Source: Uranotaenia lowii (Eukaryota > Arthropoda > Insecta > Diptera > Culicidae). Taken from it: DNA of 64,000 bases. Numbering within the stretch: the stretch's first letter is position 1; each line of letters opens with the position of its first letter. Both the position numbers and the translations under genes were made by a program. Positions 22,621 through 34,127 of this stretch are shown here, one piece after another. Where the stretch lies: contig NC_073693.1 of assembly GCF_029784155.1 (NCBI RefSeq), forward strand, positions 114,452,683-114,516,682, given 5' to 3'. The notes beneath the pieces are model-generated. The model had not been told where the DNA came from and did no database searches. It saw nothing but the letters and a program-made list of their open reading frames with translations.

Positions 22621-22649
22621 TCAACGTCATTAAATTGTTTTATTGATTT

Positions 22650-22995
22650 AGCCTTGGCATAGGTTTCATCGTCCATCAGAAGACACCCGTCGAAATTGGT
22701 CAGCATCTGGTCGTATAGCTTCAGAGCACGGATTTTGGCCACACTATTCTGTTTTATGGTCCGATTTGGCTGTTTGCTAGCTCGATACGACTTGATTCCT
22801 TTTCGGAGTCGAATGCTACTTCAGCACCGAATTTTCTGGCCAAATCACGGTCCGACAGATTGCAATTCCTCTTAATCGTATTCAAAATCTTACCACGCAG
22901 TTTCCGGTCGACAGTTCCATTCCGACGATTGGTTTGAGGATTTTCCAAAAAACAGGGCACAATGTTTTTCCTTCTTTCGGCTTAATACCATGTTA
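22650..22995 (-). pseudogene. Tc1/mariner transposase fragment
   Basis: Read on the minus strand in shifting frames, this encodes an N-terminal helix-turn-helix-like stretch (NLSDRDLARKFG) and, at the low-coordinate end, LYDQMLTNFDGC followed by MDDETY, which contains the first catalytic Asp context of mariner transposases. The catalytic core after DDETY is absent. Stops and frameshifts show it is dead. Confidence 0.65.
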
Positions 22996-23649
22996 ATTGT
23001 TTACAAAGTACAATCGATTTGCGGAATGTCAAAAATACTTATGTACGTGAAGCTGACAAAATTCCCGACACGTGGGCACTAAGAACTTCCAAATCCGTTC
23101 ACCAGGAGCGCCACAATTCTTGGAGCAATAGTTTGCTCCAATTCTTAATGAAGCAACTTTTACGGTATTTGGTCCCGAGTTCAGACATTTTTTTCGCAAC
23201 ATGGGTGTTCGAGTCATGCCGAGAGACAATGCCATTTTTCAGCTGTTTTCCCACTTTAATTTTTAACTTTCATCCCAAAATTTCATCATACGTTGAGGAG
23301 TTCCATTTTCCACAAAATTGTCAAGGCCATTCTCTAGGTCGCAGTAAAAAACAATAATGATTTTATTCACACAATTATACTTTCTTTAGAATAAATAATC
23401 TTTCATTTGAGTGGTCGGTTTTATTTTTATTCGTATAAACTTCCAAACGTTCGTTTGTCATATTGTATCATCAAAATCGTGTACGATGATAACGAAGCAG
23501 TCAACTGGAATTAGAGAAAAAAACAGTGTGTGTTGGTACATAGGTTCCAAATCTTACAAAAAAAAAGATTTTTATTCTCAACAATGCTCAGTTTTCTCAA
23601 ACAGTTTTAGACTTCATTTATGGCCTAATGAAGTCTTTCACTTGATAGG
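22996..23649. other. Intergenic downstream of the chemoreceptor gene
   Basis: No gene recognised. A minus-strand AATAAA (TTTATT at 23571-23576) lies about 75 nt past the chemoreceptor stop and could serve as its polyadenylation signal. Confidence 0.45.
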
Positions 23650-24943
23650 CTAAGGAAGGGATTGGGATAATATGTACGGAGCTATTGCCATTACCGTCCC
23701 AAGTAGCGTCAAATCCATCGGTTCTATTCCATTTGCCACCAGAAAACCACTCGATATAAGCAATTGTTTAGAGAAACGATTAGCCTGAAATATATTATTA
23801 GGAAATTTTTATAAAAAATCTCCATACTATTCTGCCTAATTTGAATATGTCCGTTTACCGCTTCAAATAAAGGGGCACTGTTCACACCGCTTAGGTTGAG
23901 TTTCATTTTAGTCAACTGAGGAATTTAAGAAAAAATGATTTAGAAAAAATATTCAGGAAGATCACAACTTTTAGCCTCACCTCACAATGCATCAAATGTA
24001 CTGGCAGTACGAAGAGCAAAATTTGACTCAACAACAGTGCGAACCATAAGAGAATGTACACGAAATAGACAACATCATCAAAAGAATGGGTGGAATGTTC
24101 GAAAAACTGATACATTTCCAAAAGCTCCAGACTGGCAGCCGAGATCACACTCAACGTTGTACCGATGATGACCAAACCGAAAACTTGATTCAGTTGATGA
24201 AATAAAATGCTGACCGTTGATATTTTGGTTCGCAGAATGTCCAAAATGAACGATTGTTCATCTGAACTTGAGTTGTATTTCTTTTCAACAATACCAACGA
24301 TAATTGAGTTAGTGCATTTACAAACGCCTAAAGTTATAGTGGCACAATACGCAAATTGCGAGAGAAATATTGTAATAAACCAATTCGGGAGAAGTATTGA
24401 AACTGTAGCATACACGTTCTCGATCATTGTTAGTGGAGAATTGAATTGAAACAATATTGATACTAAAATAATGAAAATGGAGCTTACTAAAACATATTTG
24501 TATTGTTGCTTTGCACTTTCGAAAACGTATCGAATTTCTTTGTGATCAAACCCCTGAAGCAGATTGAAAATTGTTTTGAAAATTTGCTCATACCGAGTGA
24601 AGCTCAACTGCCCAGCTCTGAAAACGAACGTGATGTTAATCACTATGAATGCAAACTTAAGATCGACTAACAGTAATGTGTAAACTGAAAATGAAATTGA
24701 ATGAACAGTAATATAGGCTTGATAAATACTCCATAGAACAGAGCAATAAATCATCAGCATCCAGAGAATGCGAACTCCTCGAATAAATGTCACTAGTCGG
24801 CTTGATTTTCGAAGTGGAAATATCAGAGGTTCGATTGGATAGGGAGATACGCAAAAAATTTGCCCAATTTTGAAAACAGATTTTGTGTACTCCAGAATCA
24901 AATTACTCAAAACCACTGGCTCTTCGGGGTCGATAAAGAACAT
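23650..24943 (-). CDS. Gustatory-receptor-like chemoreceptor, three exons
   Basis: The ATG is at 24943. Exon 1 is 24943-23981 (321 codons), exon 2 is 23915-23859 and exon 3 is 23784-23650 with stop TAG. Both introns are short (65 and 74 nt), begin GT, end AG and are phase 0. The predicted protein is 384 residues, a usual length for insect gustatory receptors. It has repeated hydrophobic segments spread along its length. The C-terminal block RFSKQLLISSGFLVANG...MDLTLLG...PYILSQ resembles the TM7 signature of the 7tm_7 family. Such receptors are ligand-gated cation channels in taste neurons. The ligand cannot be guessed. The 74-nt second intron could instead be coding with a frameshift. An odorant receptor is less likely. 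Confidence 0.75.
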
Positions 24944-25370
24944 TTTGTCTGGCCGTTTGTTGAGTTACTGAGAGATGATATCATAATCGACGGCTTTAAA
25001 TTACATGCAGCTGAATTCCTCTGGGAAAAATTTAAATAATTCTATGGTTCGGCCAATGCACACAGTACAATATTAATATATCGTTTAGTTTAGTTTGCAC
25101 CCTTCTGTTACAGTTTATTAGGCTCAAGGGTTTAGACATGGTTGATTCAGTTTTTGGGACTTGGGAATAAGCACCGAATAAAATTTCAATACTAAAATAT
25201 TAAAGGCAGCAAAAAATACATAAACGTACTCAACTGGACCATCATTAGAAGAACAAAAAACACGATTAAAAAAGCCCTAACAACCCCCAATTCTCTTAAA
25301 AAGGGTTTATAGAACCTTAAATCAGCTCTCGTTTTGGTCTGAAGAAAATGCTAAATCAGCTTAAAATTTA
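24944..25370. promoter_or_regulatory. Upstream region of the chemoreceptor gene
   Basis: This AT-rich stretch separates the receptor ATG from the mariner at 25371. No TATA or initiator element could be assigned with confidence. Confidence 0.25.
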
Positions 25371-26610
25371 AAGGGTGATACGGTCAAAATTTGGTCAAAA
25401 TTTTTTAAGTTTAATTAGTATAAAATTCAGGAAAAAATATTCAGTTAGGCTTCCGCTTTTCCAAATCCGAATTGCCGGGCCTTACGCTTAACCCCTGCCA
25501 TTAGATTTTGTACAGCCACCTTGTCCACCTTCTTCGCCGCAGAAAGCCAGTTTGCCTTGAACTGCTGCTCGTCCTTAGCAGTTTTTTGGTCTTCTTTAGG
25601 TTCCGCTTGACAATAGCCCAGTATTTCTCAATTGGGCGGAGCTCTGGCGTGTAGGGAGGGATCTTGTCCTTGGGAACCACCTGCACGTTGTTGGCGGCGT
25701 ACCACTCCATGGTCTTTTTACCGTAATGACAAGATGCCAAATCCGGCCAAAACAGTACGGAACAACCGTGTTTCTTCAGGAAAGGCAGCAGACGTTTATT
25801 CAAACACTCTTTCACGTAAATTTCTTGGTTGACAGCCCCGGAAGCTATGAAAATGCTGCTTTTCAAGCCACAGGTACAGATGGCTTGCCAAACCAGATAT
25901 TTCTTCGCGAATGCGCTTGAACATATCTGCTACCTTTCCCCTTCCTTTTGCCGTATAAAACTCCTGTCCCGGAAGCTGCTTGTAGTCGGGTTTGACGTAG
26001 GTTTCGTCGTCCATTACCACGCAGTCAAACTTCGTCAGCATCGTCGTGTACAGCCTCTGGGATCGCGCTTTGGCCGTCGTATTTTGTTTATCATCGCGAT
26101 TTGAAGTCACTACCTTCTTGTAAGTCTATAGTCCGGCTCGTTTTTTGGCTCGATGCACGGTTGTAGACGATACACCCAGCTTATTTGCGGCATCTCGGAG
26201 AGAAAGGTTAGGGTTTCGCTAGAAACTACCGGCAACTCTCTTTTGTCTCAGCGGCTTCCGGTTTACGATTTCCCCCCCCCCCCCCCCCTACACCTTCCGA
26301 TCCAGACTTCCTGGCTGTCGACAAACGTTCCCCAAACACTTTAATTACATTTGTAACGGTTGATTTCGCAACTTTTAGCGATTTTGCCAGCTTTGGTGCG
26401 AGTAGCTCGGATTTTCGCGATGCGCGAGCAAAATTGTGATACGCTGCTCTTTTTCCTTGGACGGCATTTTGACAACTGAAGAGTGAATTCCAAAATCAAA
26501 ATAGGAGCAACATTCTACACACACACACCTTCAAAATGAGGGGTGTTCCAATTTTTTAAATGCAAAATTGAAAGAAATACGTCAAGTTGATACTGACCAA
26601 ATTCCCCCTT
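25371..26610 (-). mobile_element. mariner element of the DD37E (ITmD37E) type
   Basis: TA lies outside both ends (25369-25370, 26611-26612). The left end is AAGGGTGATACGGTCAAAAT and the reverse-complemented right end is AAGGGGGAATTTGGTCAG, so the inverted repeats are diverged. It carries one dead transposase gene on the minus strand. The DD37E group is known from mosquitoes. Confidence 0.8.
25445..26467 (-). pseudogene. ITmD37E-type transposase, broken
   Basis: The ATG at 26467 opens an N-terminal helix-turn-helix region in shifting frames. Later parts are clear: VVMDDETYVK (first Asp), FWPDLASCHYGKK (second Asp) and LRPIEKYWA (Glu). I count 37 residues between the second Asp and the Glu, which defines DD37E. 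At least three frameshifts or stops interrupt the gene. One lies near 25850 and another is a run of about 18 C at 26272-26289. The C-terminal end with its stop is at 25445. The transposase would cut and paste the element at TA sites, but this copy cannot. Confidence 0.85.
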
Positions 26611-26667
26611 TAAGTTGTTAAGTGGACCTCGAAGTTCATTTCAGTGTTATCCGGATTTGCCCAGATA
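26611..26667. other. Spacer between the mariner and a nested Helitron-like copy
   Basis: Short unassigned sequence. Confidence 0.4.
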
Positions 26668-26792
26668 TCTATATATAGGGTAAGTTGCCCTACTTTGGAC
26701 CCTTTAAGCGGTGGTTTTTTAATAATCATATTTTTCTTATAAACGAACGGGAGGTTTATATCTTTAAGAATATTCATTTATAGCTTAAGATA

Positions 26793-27547
26793 GGGTTGCC
26801 ATCCGTCCCGCAAAAGCGGGACATGACCCGCTTTTATCGTGAATGTCCCGCTGTCCCGCTTTTTCTTCAAAATGTCCCGCTTTTTTCGGAATCCTTTTAC
26901 AATGATAACTGACTTACACGGAATTTTGTGATTAACAGAAAATCTTTCAAATACGTCTTTTTTCAAAACAAGCAGCACTTTCCGTAGCTTATATAAGACA
27001 ACAATGAATCACTCTAATGTTCTTAGCATGGAAGTAAGATTCCGATTCAGTTAAGTGTTTTTGGAGCACTTTCAACCAATATAAGGAGAAAATATTGTTT
27101 AAGTTCCTTCAAATAATTAAAAGTTAAAGTCATTATAGAGATTTTTTTTCGCCGGAATCTTAATTAAATTGCTTTATATTTTACACTACTTTTTTCGATT
27201 CAATGGTCCCAAGTATATGAAGATAGAAGTTTTCTTGAGTTTTCAAATTTTTGAACAAATCACCAAACATACTTATTTTTGTACATGTTACACAAAGGTT
27301 TATTACCCGATATCAAAGCCGCCGACTCGAAATATTTTCTCTCCAATATCGTGTCAATTCGCGAGAACCGTGAAAAATGACGGTGCGTATGACAAAAAAC
27401 CGTGTAAATAAAAGTCATGTAAGGAAAACTGTGCAAAATCAATCCGCGTAACAAAAACTGAGTGTACTTGCTATGAACAACTTTGGCTGATGGTGTAAGT
27501 ATAAGTTTGGATGCACAATTTAGATTTTTTAAGAGTTTCCTAAATGT
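26793..27547. repeat. 'gtcccgc' element, first copy (incomplete)
   Basis: It begins GGGTTGCCATCCGTCCCGC after TA. Segments such as gattcagttaag...ttggagcac and ttaagagtttcc match 27953-28760 in the same order and orientation. The right end of the family was not found here. A stretch near 27340-27470 also resembles the ACGCGG element ends. Confidence 0.55.
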
Positions 27548-27952
27548 TTCTGGTTTCTTTCATTGGACCTAGAACTAAATTTCATTTAAAAAGTTTGATT
27601 TTTCGAAAATAAATAAAGGAATACATTAAGATGTGATCTTCAATCCCCTTTACAAATTTTCCTGGTTTTCCTTAGATTTTCTTCTATTTAAGGAAAAATA
27701 AGTAGTATGGTTGATATTCTTCACAATGAAATTATTTCCCCTTTAAACTTTAGCTGGGACAGTAAAAAAGCGCGTTTTTTTTATTCACTCTAACTTCTGA
27801 AAACGCGCCCCACTAATTGAGCTGTCTGATTTACCACTGATGAGGTGATAAATTTTTAAAAACGTTGAAAATTTTATCAGAAAGACTTTTTATGGCAAAA
27901 AGTGGTATGGTACGATTCAGGAAGAATTAGAGTTCATTGTGTGCAAAGAGTA

Positions 27953-28835
27953 GGGTTTCCATCCGTCCCGCAAAAGCGGGACATGTCCCGCTTTTTTGTC
28001 GAATGTCCCGCCGTCCCGCTTTTTCCTTAAAATGTCCCGCTTTTTTTTAAGGAAAACTTTTATAAAGTTTACTGATTAAAACTGGAAAAAATCAAACTTT
28101 ATCCTCAATTTCAATAAAATTCATTGGTTCAACACAAAATATCCCTAAAGATACAGTAAGATTCTGATTCAGTTAAGCTTTTTTGGAGCACGTTCAACCA
28201 ATGCAATAGTATAACTTTGAAAATAATATTGTTTAAGTACCTTCCAAATGATTATAGTTCGTAAATAAATCGTAGTTAAATTGCCTTTTATCATACACCA
28301 CCTTTTTTGACTCAGTTATCCATAGTATACAATGATGAAAGTTTACCCCCCTCTTACTAACCCAAAGTTAGGAAAAATACTCCCGGCACATAAAAACTTT
28401 ATAAGTAAAATGCCTAATAAAACCTTTTGTAAATAAAAAAAAACAATGATGAAAGTTTTCTTGAGCTTTCAAATTTTTAAAACAAATTTGAAATATATTT
28501 GTTACTGCATAAAAAGGTTTTTAACGTTTAAGCTGTTTCTATGTAGGACTTATATAACACTCTCAAATAACGTGTTAATTAGCGAGAACCGTGGAAAATA
28601 ACCGGCATAAAACCGTGTAAATCAGAGTCATGTAAGTTAAACTAAGAAAAATCAATGCGCGTTAAAAAGACCTTTGTATACTTTCTATGAATAACTTCGA
28701 CTGATGGTAAACGTCTAAGTTTGGCAATACAATCAAGCTTTTTTAAGAGTTTCTAAAATGTCCCGCTTTTTTCGGCTTTGTCCCGCTTTTTTGTCCTGAA
28801 ATGTCCCGCTTTTTTCTGAAAGTATCTGGTAAGCC
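27953..28835. mobile_element. 'gtcccgc' element, second copy, TA-flanked
   Basis: The left end is GGGTTTCCATCCGTCCCGC and the reverse-complemented right end is GGCTTACCAGATAC. TA sits outside both (27951-27952, 28836-28837). Both ends carry several gtcccgctttttt words. It is 883 bp and non-coding. Confidence 0.6.
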
Positions 28836-30013
28836 TAGCATAGAGGTATCTTTATCCTATGCTAGCAAAATGAGTAATTTATAATTTTCGGCAATTTAGG
28901 ACTAAAGTAGGCTCTATGTCCAAAGAAGGAGCACTCACCCTATAAAAAGCAATTTCTGCATGTTTGTTTGTTTGTTTGTCCTCTATAGACTCAGCCGAAA
29001 TTCGGCATGGATGCTCATTAGAACCAGGAAGGATGAAAAATGTTTTCAGATTTTCGGATGACCCCTTCTGAAGGGGGTCGTCCATACAAGACAAATAATG
29101 TTTTCGCGATATTGACGTTATTTTTCGTTGTATTGTGTAGAAAATTTGCACATGAGAGTTTTAAAAGACGAGCAATCGATTTCAGGTGTTTAAATTTGTG
29201 TGGAGGGTCAGCCAAAGGGGTCGTCTATTTTAACTGTTCGCTATTTTTGCGATATTGACGTTATTATACATCGTATTCAGATGAAAATTGGTACACGATA
29301 GTTTTGAGGGACGTGCAATCGATTAGAGGTATCAATTTTAGTATAAGGGGCCGGCAAAAGGGGTCGTCCATATTAGCTTTTCAATAGCTTAGTGATAATG
29401 ACGTTTTTATACATTGGATTGGGAAAAAAAATTTGCTCTTAGGAGTTATTAGGGACAAACAATTGATTTCAATTATCCAAATTAAAGTAAGGGGCCAGCG
29501 AAAAGGGTCGTCCATATTAACTTTTCAATATCTTAGTGATAATGACATTTTATACATCGGATTGGGATCAGATGTCAAAAGTTTTGCCAGGAATCGACGA
29601 AAGGGGTCGTTCATAATAACTATTGTTTTACTGTTTTTAGCAATATTGACGTTATTATGCAATCGATTGCTTTGAAAATTTACACACGGGATTTTTGAGG
29701 GATTGATTTCAGATATCAAAGATTGTATAAGAGGCCACCGAAAGGGGTTTAACTTTTTAGCAATAATTGCGTTGTTATGCAACGATCGAGTTGAAATTCA
29801 TACACGGGGGTTTTTTTGGACGGACAATTGATTCATGATTTCAAATTTCGCAGCAGACGACAGAAAAATTGATCGTTAATGTTTTTGCAATTATTACCTA
29901 AAAATGAATTCGGAAGTGCATCTGAAAAATCTTTTTCAATTGACTTTCATATAAACTGTTCATGACATATTCCATGTTGAAAACGAAACGGAGTTCGTAT
30001 GGGATCAGCTAGT

Positions 30014-30310
30014 TCTTATATAAAAATGGAGGCGTTTTCTTTGTAACACCATCACGTATAAACGGACGGTCAGAATGAAGTGAAATTTGGTATCCGAGGA
30101 ATTTTCGGGTGATGGTTTGTATAATAGTTTCAAGTATCTTATTTTTTATGGAAGGGGGGCCAAACAAAATAAATTTAAAATTGGACACAACTTGAACAAT
30201 TTCAAGATGATGTTCATAAAAATTGATTCACGAGCACGAAGAAGTTAAGGACGTGTAGATGAAGTTAAACAATTATAACGATTAATTTAGTAAAGGTAAA
30301 ACGAAGTTCT
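30014..30310 (+). mobile_element. Helitron-like copy, family B, 3'-truncated
   Basis: It starts TCTTATATAAAAATGG one base after the CTAG of the upstream family C copy and matches 11719-12034 (gcgttttctttgta, atcacgtataaacgg, gaagttaaggacgtgt). It stops after gtaaaacgaagtt, just short of the expected CTAG. Confidence 0.55.
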
Positions 30311-31359
30311 TTTGCACTCGGAGTTGGAACATTGCGAGGGGGGTTAATAAAAAATAATGCGAAAAACAAATAAGTTGGAATAAATTGCACGAAAGCTTGT
30401 ATGCAACACAGCTGTATAATATATGTTGGGTCAATGTCCAATTTTTCACCTGTGACGTTAACCTCCACTAACTGATCACTTCGGGTCACGGTTTAATGAT
30501 TGGAATGCTTTCCGGGTCAATATAGGGGGAAACACAATTCGCTCTTCTTCAACTATTTATTGGAGAAACAATTTTCTTATACGAAAAACTCTTTATTTGA
30601 AGGAAGAAAGATGTACTCTATTTGCTGGCTGTATTTCGAATGAAACAATCTATGTAAAACAGTCCTAAGGAAAACTCCTGTGCTAGTAATACTTGCGCTA
30701 GTGTAGTTATTAAGGTTGGGAGATACTAACAAACCTAATTCTTACCTAACGTTACCTACGTTACGGAACAATATATCATTGCACAAAACCAATAAATTAA
30801 GTAATTTTTTGTATATATGTATGTATGAAAATCCACCAGTGGCTGATAGGTCTCTCGACCCGAGGTGGTACGGGAAGTTTCGATCGCATATTCAAATATT
30901 GTTCATGCTTAACTCATCAACAATAATTGCAGCACAACCAAGGGGTTCGTTACCACTGGCTTGGGACAGGTTGGACTCATCTTACTCCCTTCAAACTGTT
31001 CGAAACAAATAAAGAATCTTGAAAAGGTACCTAAGTAACCTACTCATGATTCTAAATTTGTCGAGATAATCCGGCTGACTTGAACCCACAATCCATTGTA
31101 TATCCGTCTTCCGATTGTTTGATGTCCTGTCCAACCCCCCGCTGAACCCCATAATACAGTTAAGCTATTTTGAACATATGAAAATATATAGTAACACTTT
31201 TTACATCTTACCTCTTTTTCATTTGAAAAGGATACTTGTCTTTACACTATAAAATTTTCCGAGAATATTTAAAAAGCAGGAATGGGTAATTCTGCAGCCA
31301 AATCCGTAAGTTGTCAACAATCGCTCTTCTTGCACTTACTGGGGGTTGACCAAAGTGTG
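30311..31359. other. Intergenic, no confident gene
   Basis: AT-rich. A short frame from an ATG at 31281 (MGNSAAKSV, a possible N-myristoylation-like start) runs into the 51-bp duplication and stops. I cannot name it. Confidence 0.35.
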
Positions 31360-31990
31360 AAAGGGTTTGAAACAACGGCTAGTGACCAACAACACCCACC
31401 TTGCGAGCAACAGCAATCGCCCAGCAACATTTGGGACCCTTAAAAGTTCCACGAGGTCCACGAGCAATCGCCCAGCAACATTTGGGACCCTTAAAAGTTC
31501 CACGAGGTCCAAAATTGAAGGTTCGGCACCGCCATTGCCACCGGTACACCACGTGCGATACGCGGGCCCTAAGACATCCCGCAGCAGCAGTTCCTATTGG
31601 CCGGCCTCCTCATCGAGTACACACTACACGGTGTTTTGGATTTCTTGATTAGTGTCACCCCTCGTCAAAGCCGATACGAGGTTCTTCGTAACATCTGCTC
31701 TGCTAGCCAACCAAAAGCGGCCGCATGAGGCACAGTCTCACCAAAATCCCCGTGGCTTGACCAGGTATTCGAGGGTTGTTGTAGCTGGCCCTTCTGGTCA
31801 GCTAATAATAAACTGACCTGTTGCAAAGCTTTGATTTTACTTCCCGCAGCATTGCTGATACTGATTGCATTGGTTGCAGAGGACACTACTGGCTGCTGTT
31901 GACTTCGTGGCAATCGTTCAGGGCGTGCTTGAAAACACACTGAGAATCTCCAACATCTGAAACAAATTTTCAGCAGAAATAACAATAAAA
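31360..31990. other. G+C-richer block, possible old coding or TE sequence
   Basis: Composition is clearly richer in G+C than the surroundings. The left part holds a 51-bp tandem duplication. The right part (about 31665-31960) is open on the minus strand for about 100 codons, rich in Gln/Ser. No domain was recognised. It could be a host exon, a retrotransposon remnant or a regulatory block. Confidence 0.3.
31413..31513. repeat. 51-bp tandem duplication
   Basis: The unit gcaatcgcccagcaacattt... is present twice, essentially identical. The period of 51 is a multiple of 3, so plus frames across it stay open. Confidence 0.9.
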
Positions 31991-32820
31991 AATGATTTTT
32001 TCTCCAGGAGTTAAAATTGGCAGCGAAAAAAAATCACACCCGTCGTCCACGGCCGCAGCCTACTCCTCCCAAAAAATTAAGTAATTTTTTTTATCGAAAG
32101 ATTCATTAGAATCAAGAATACAAAAGGTGGAATAACTTCCATCTTGCACAATTTTTTTATTTGGTTTGAAATCTTTGAGATATATGATTTTTTTTCGAAA
32201 TTTACGTAAAATAATTCAAACTTTTATTTATTTTTTCCTTCGAGTTTTTTGGAAATTTTGAAGGGTGTAGAAAGGGGGAGGGGGGGGGGGGGGGTGACAA
32301 AAGAAGAAATTGATGTTTGTTCCAGCCTTAATTACGATTTAAAATCTTTAAAAGAGTCACTGTAATAATTGGTATTGCAACACAATTTCATTTGAGCTTG
32401 GTTTGGTCGGTCAAGAGTTTATACATTTCGTTTTTCAAGGACTTTCAGTACACTTAGGTAATAAATTATTTAAAAAGTTTATCCTAACAAATATTTCTAA
32501 ACATAATGAAACAAAAGATTTGCTCTTGAGCACAAAATGCATATTGAATTTGAATTCTAAATCACCGGCAGCAAGCGATGGTAGCTGCGTTGTAGAAAGC
32601 AAGCAATGTAATATTTTCTTCTTTCTGTGTTGAAAATTTGAAACTGATCTAACATATTCCATGTTTTGTAAAGTAACAATGGCGAAAATACCACCAAATT
32701 TTGATTTTAAATCTACAAAAAGCCCTTTGCATATTAGTTCTATCTGTGTCAAAAGGCAAAATATTGTTCATTGCATCAAAATGCATCAGTGCATATTGCA
32801 TCAAAATGCATCAGTGCATA
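31991..32820. other. Intergenic
   Basis: Contains a long G tract (about 32279-32294) and, at 32770-32820, two tandem copies of a ~26-bp unit (attgcatcaaaatgcatcag) just left of the Helitron-like copy. No gene seen. Confidence 0.5.
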
Positions 32821-34127
32821 TCTATATATATATATAAAAAGCAATTATCTGTATGTTTGTTTGTTTGTTTGTTTGTTTGTTTGTCCTCTATAGACTCAGC
32901 CGTCTTAAGAGCTAGAGATCTGAAATTTGGCATGGATGCTCATTAGGACCAGGAATGATGAAAAATGTTTTTAGATTTTTGGACGACCCCTTCTGAAGGG
33001 GGTCGTCCATACAAGACAAATATTGTTTTCACGTTATTGACGTTATTTTCCGTCGGATTGTGATGAAAATTTGCACATGAGTGTTTTGAGAGACGAGAGA
33101 TCGATTTCAGATGTCAAATTATGTGTAAGGGATCGTCCAAAGGGGTCGTCCATATTAACTGTTCGCTGTTTTTGCGATATTGACGTTATTATACATCGTA
33201 TTCAGATGAAAATTGGTACACGATAGTTTTGAGTGACGTGCAATCGATTTGAGGTATCAAATTCAATGTAAGGGGCCGTCAAAAGGGGTCATCCATATCA
33301 ACTTTTCAATATCTTAGTGATATTGACGTTTTTATACATCGGATTGGGATGAAAATTTGCACGTAGGAGTTATTAGGGACAAAAAACTGATTTCACTTAT
33401 CCAAACTAAAATCAGGGGTCGGCCAAAGGGGTCGTCCATATTAACTATTCACTGTTGATGCGATATTGTCGTTATTATACATCGGATTCAGATGAAAATT
33501 GGTACACGAGAGTTTTGAGAGACGAGCAATGGATTTCAGGTATTAAATTCAGTGTACGGTGCCGGCAAAGGGGGTCGTCCATATTAACCTTTTAATATAA
33601 TTGCTATATCGTTGATATTATACATCGGATTGGGATGAAAATTTGCACACGGTAGTTTTCAGGGACAGGCAATCGATATCAAATGTCAAATATTTTGCCA
33701 GGGGTCGACGAAAGGGGTCGTCCATATAGATTAATTGTTCACGGTTTTTTTTGCAATATTGACGTTATTATGCAACAGATTGCTTTGAAAATTGGCACAC
33801 GGGAGTTTTGAGGGAAGGGCAATCGATTTCAGATATTGTATAAGAAGCCACCGAAAAGGGTTTAACTTTTTGGCAATAATTGCGTTGCTATGCAACTATC
33901 GAGTCGACATTTATACACGGGTTTTTTTTTGGCACGGTCAATTGATTCCTGATTTCAAATTTAGTAGCAGACGACAGACAAAATGAACGTCCAATATTTT
34001 TGCAATTATTACTTAACAGTGAATTCAAAAGTGCATCTGGAAAATGCTTGGCAATTGACTTTCATGCAAACTGTTCATGACATATTCCAAGTTGAAAGCG
34101 AAACGGAGTTCGTATGGGATCAGCTAG
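32821..34127 (+). mobile_element. Helitron-like copy, family C, uninterrupted
   Basis: It begins TCTATATATATATATAAAAA after an A and ends GGGATCAGCTAG followed by T. It has a (GTTT)n run, a tagactcagccg segment and about seven degenerate internal repeats containing 'ggggtcgtccata', 'ttgacgttattatac' and 'gatgaaaat'. It is 1307 bp and non-coding. Classification rests on the termini. It lacks the Rep/helicase gene of autonomous Helitrons. Confidence 0.55.

Larger units (their letters stand above)
26678..28940. mobile_element. TA-flanked element inserted in the Helitron-like copy
   Basis: The ends are GGGTAAGTTGCCCTACTTTG and, reverse-complemented, GGGTGAGTGCTCCTTCTTTG. TA lies outside both (26676-26677, 28941-28942). 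Joining its outer flanks restores the TCTATATATA...TAAAAAGC start seen at 32821, which supports the boundaries. It contains two related 'gtcccgc' elements. Confidence 0.65.
26668..30012 (+). mobile_element. Helitron-like copy, family C, split by a large insertion
   Basis: The 5' terminus TCTATATATA starts at 26668 after an A, is interrupted at 26678 and resumes at 28941 with taaaaagcaatttctg. A (GTTT)n run, a tagactcagccga segment and five or six internal 'ggggtcgtccatatta' repeats follow. It ends GGGATCAGCTAG at 30012 followed by T, with a hairpin-like cgaa-acggag-ttcg just upstream. The uninterrupted copy at 32821-34127 shows the same order. Non-coding. Confidence 0.55.
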
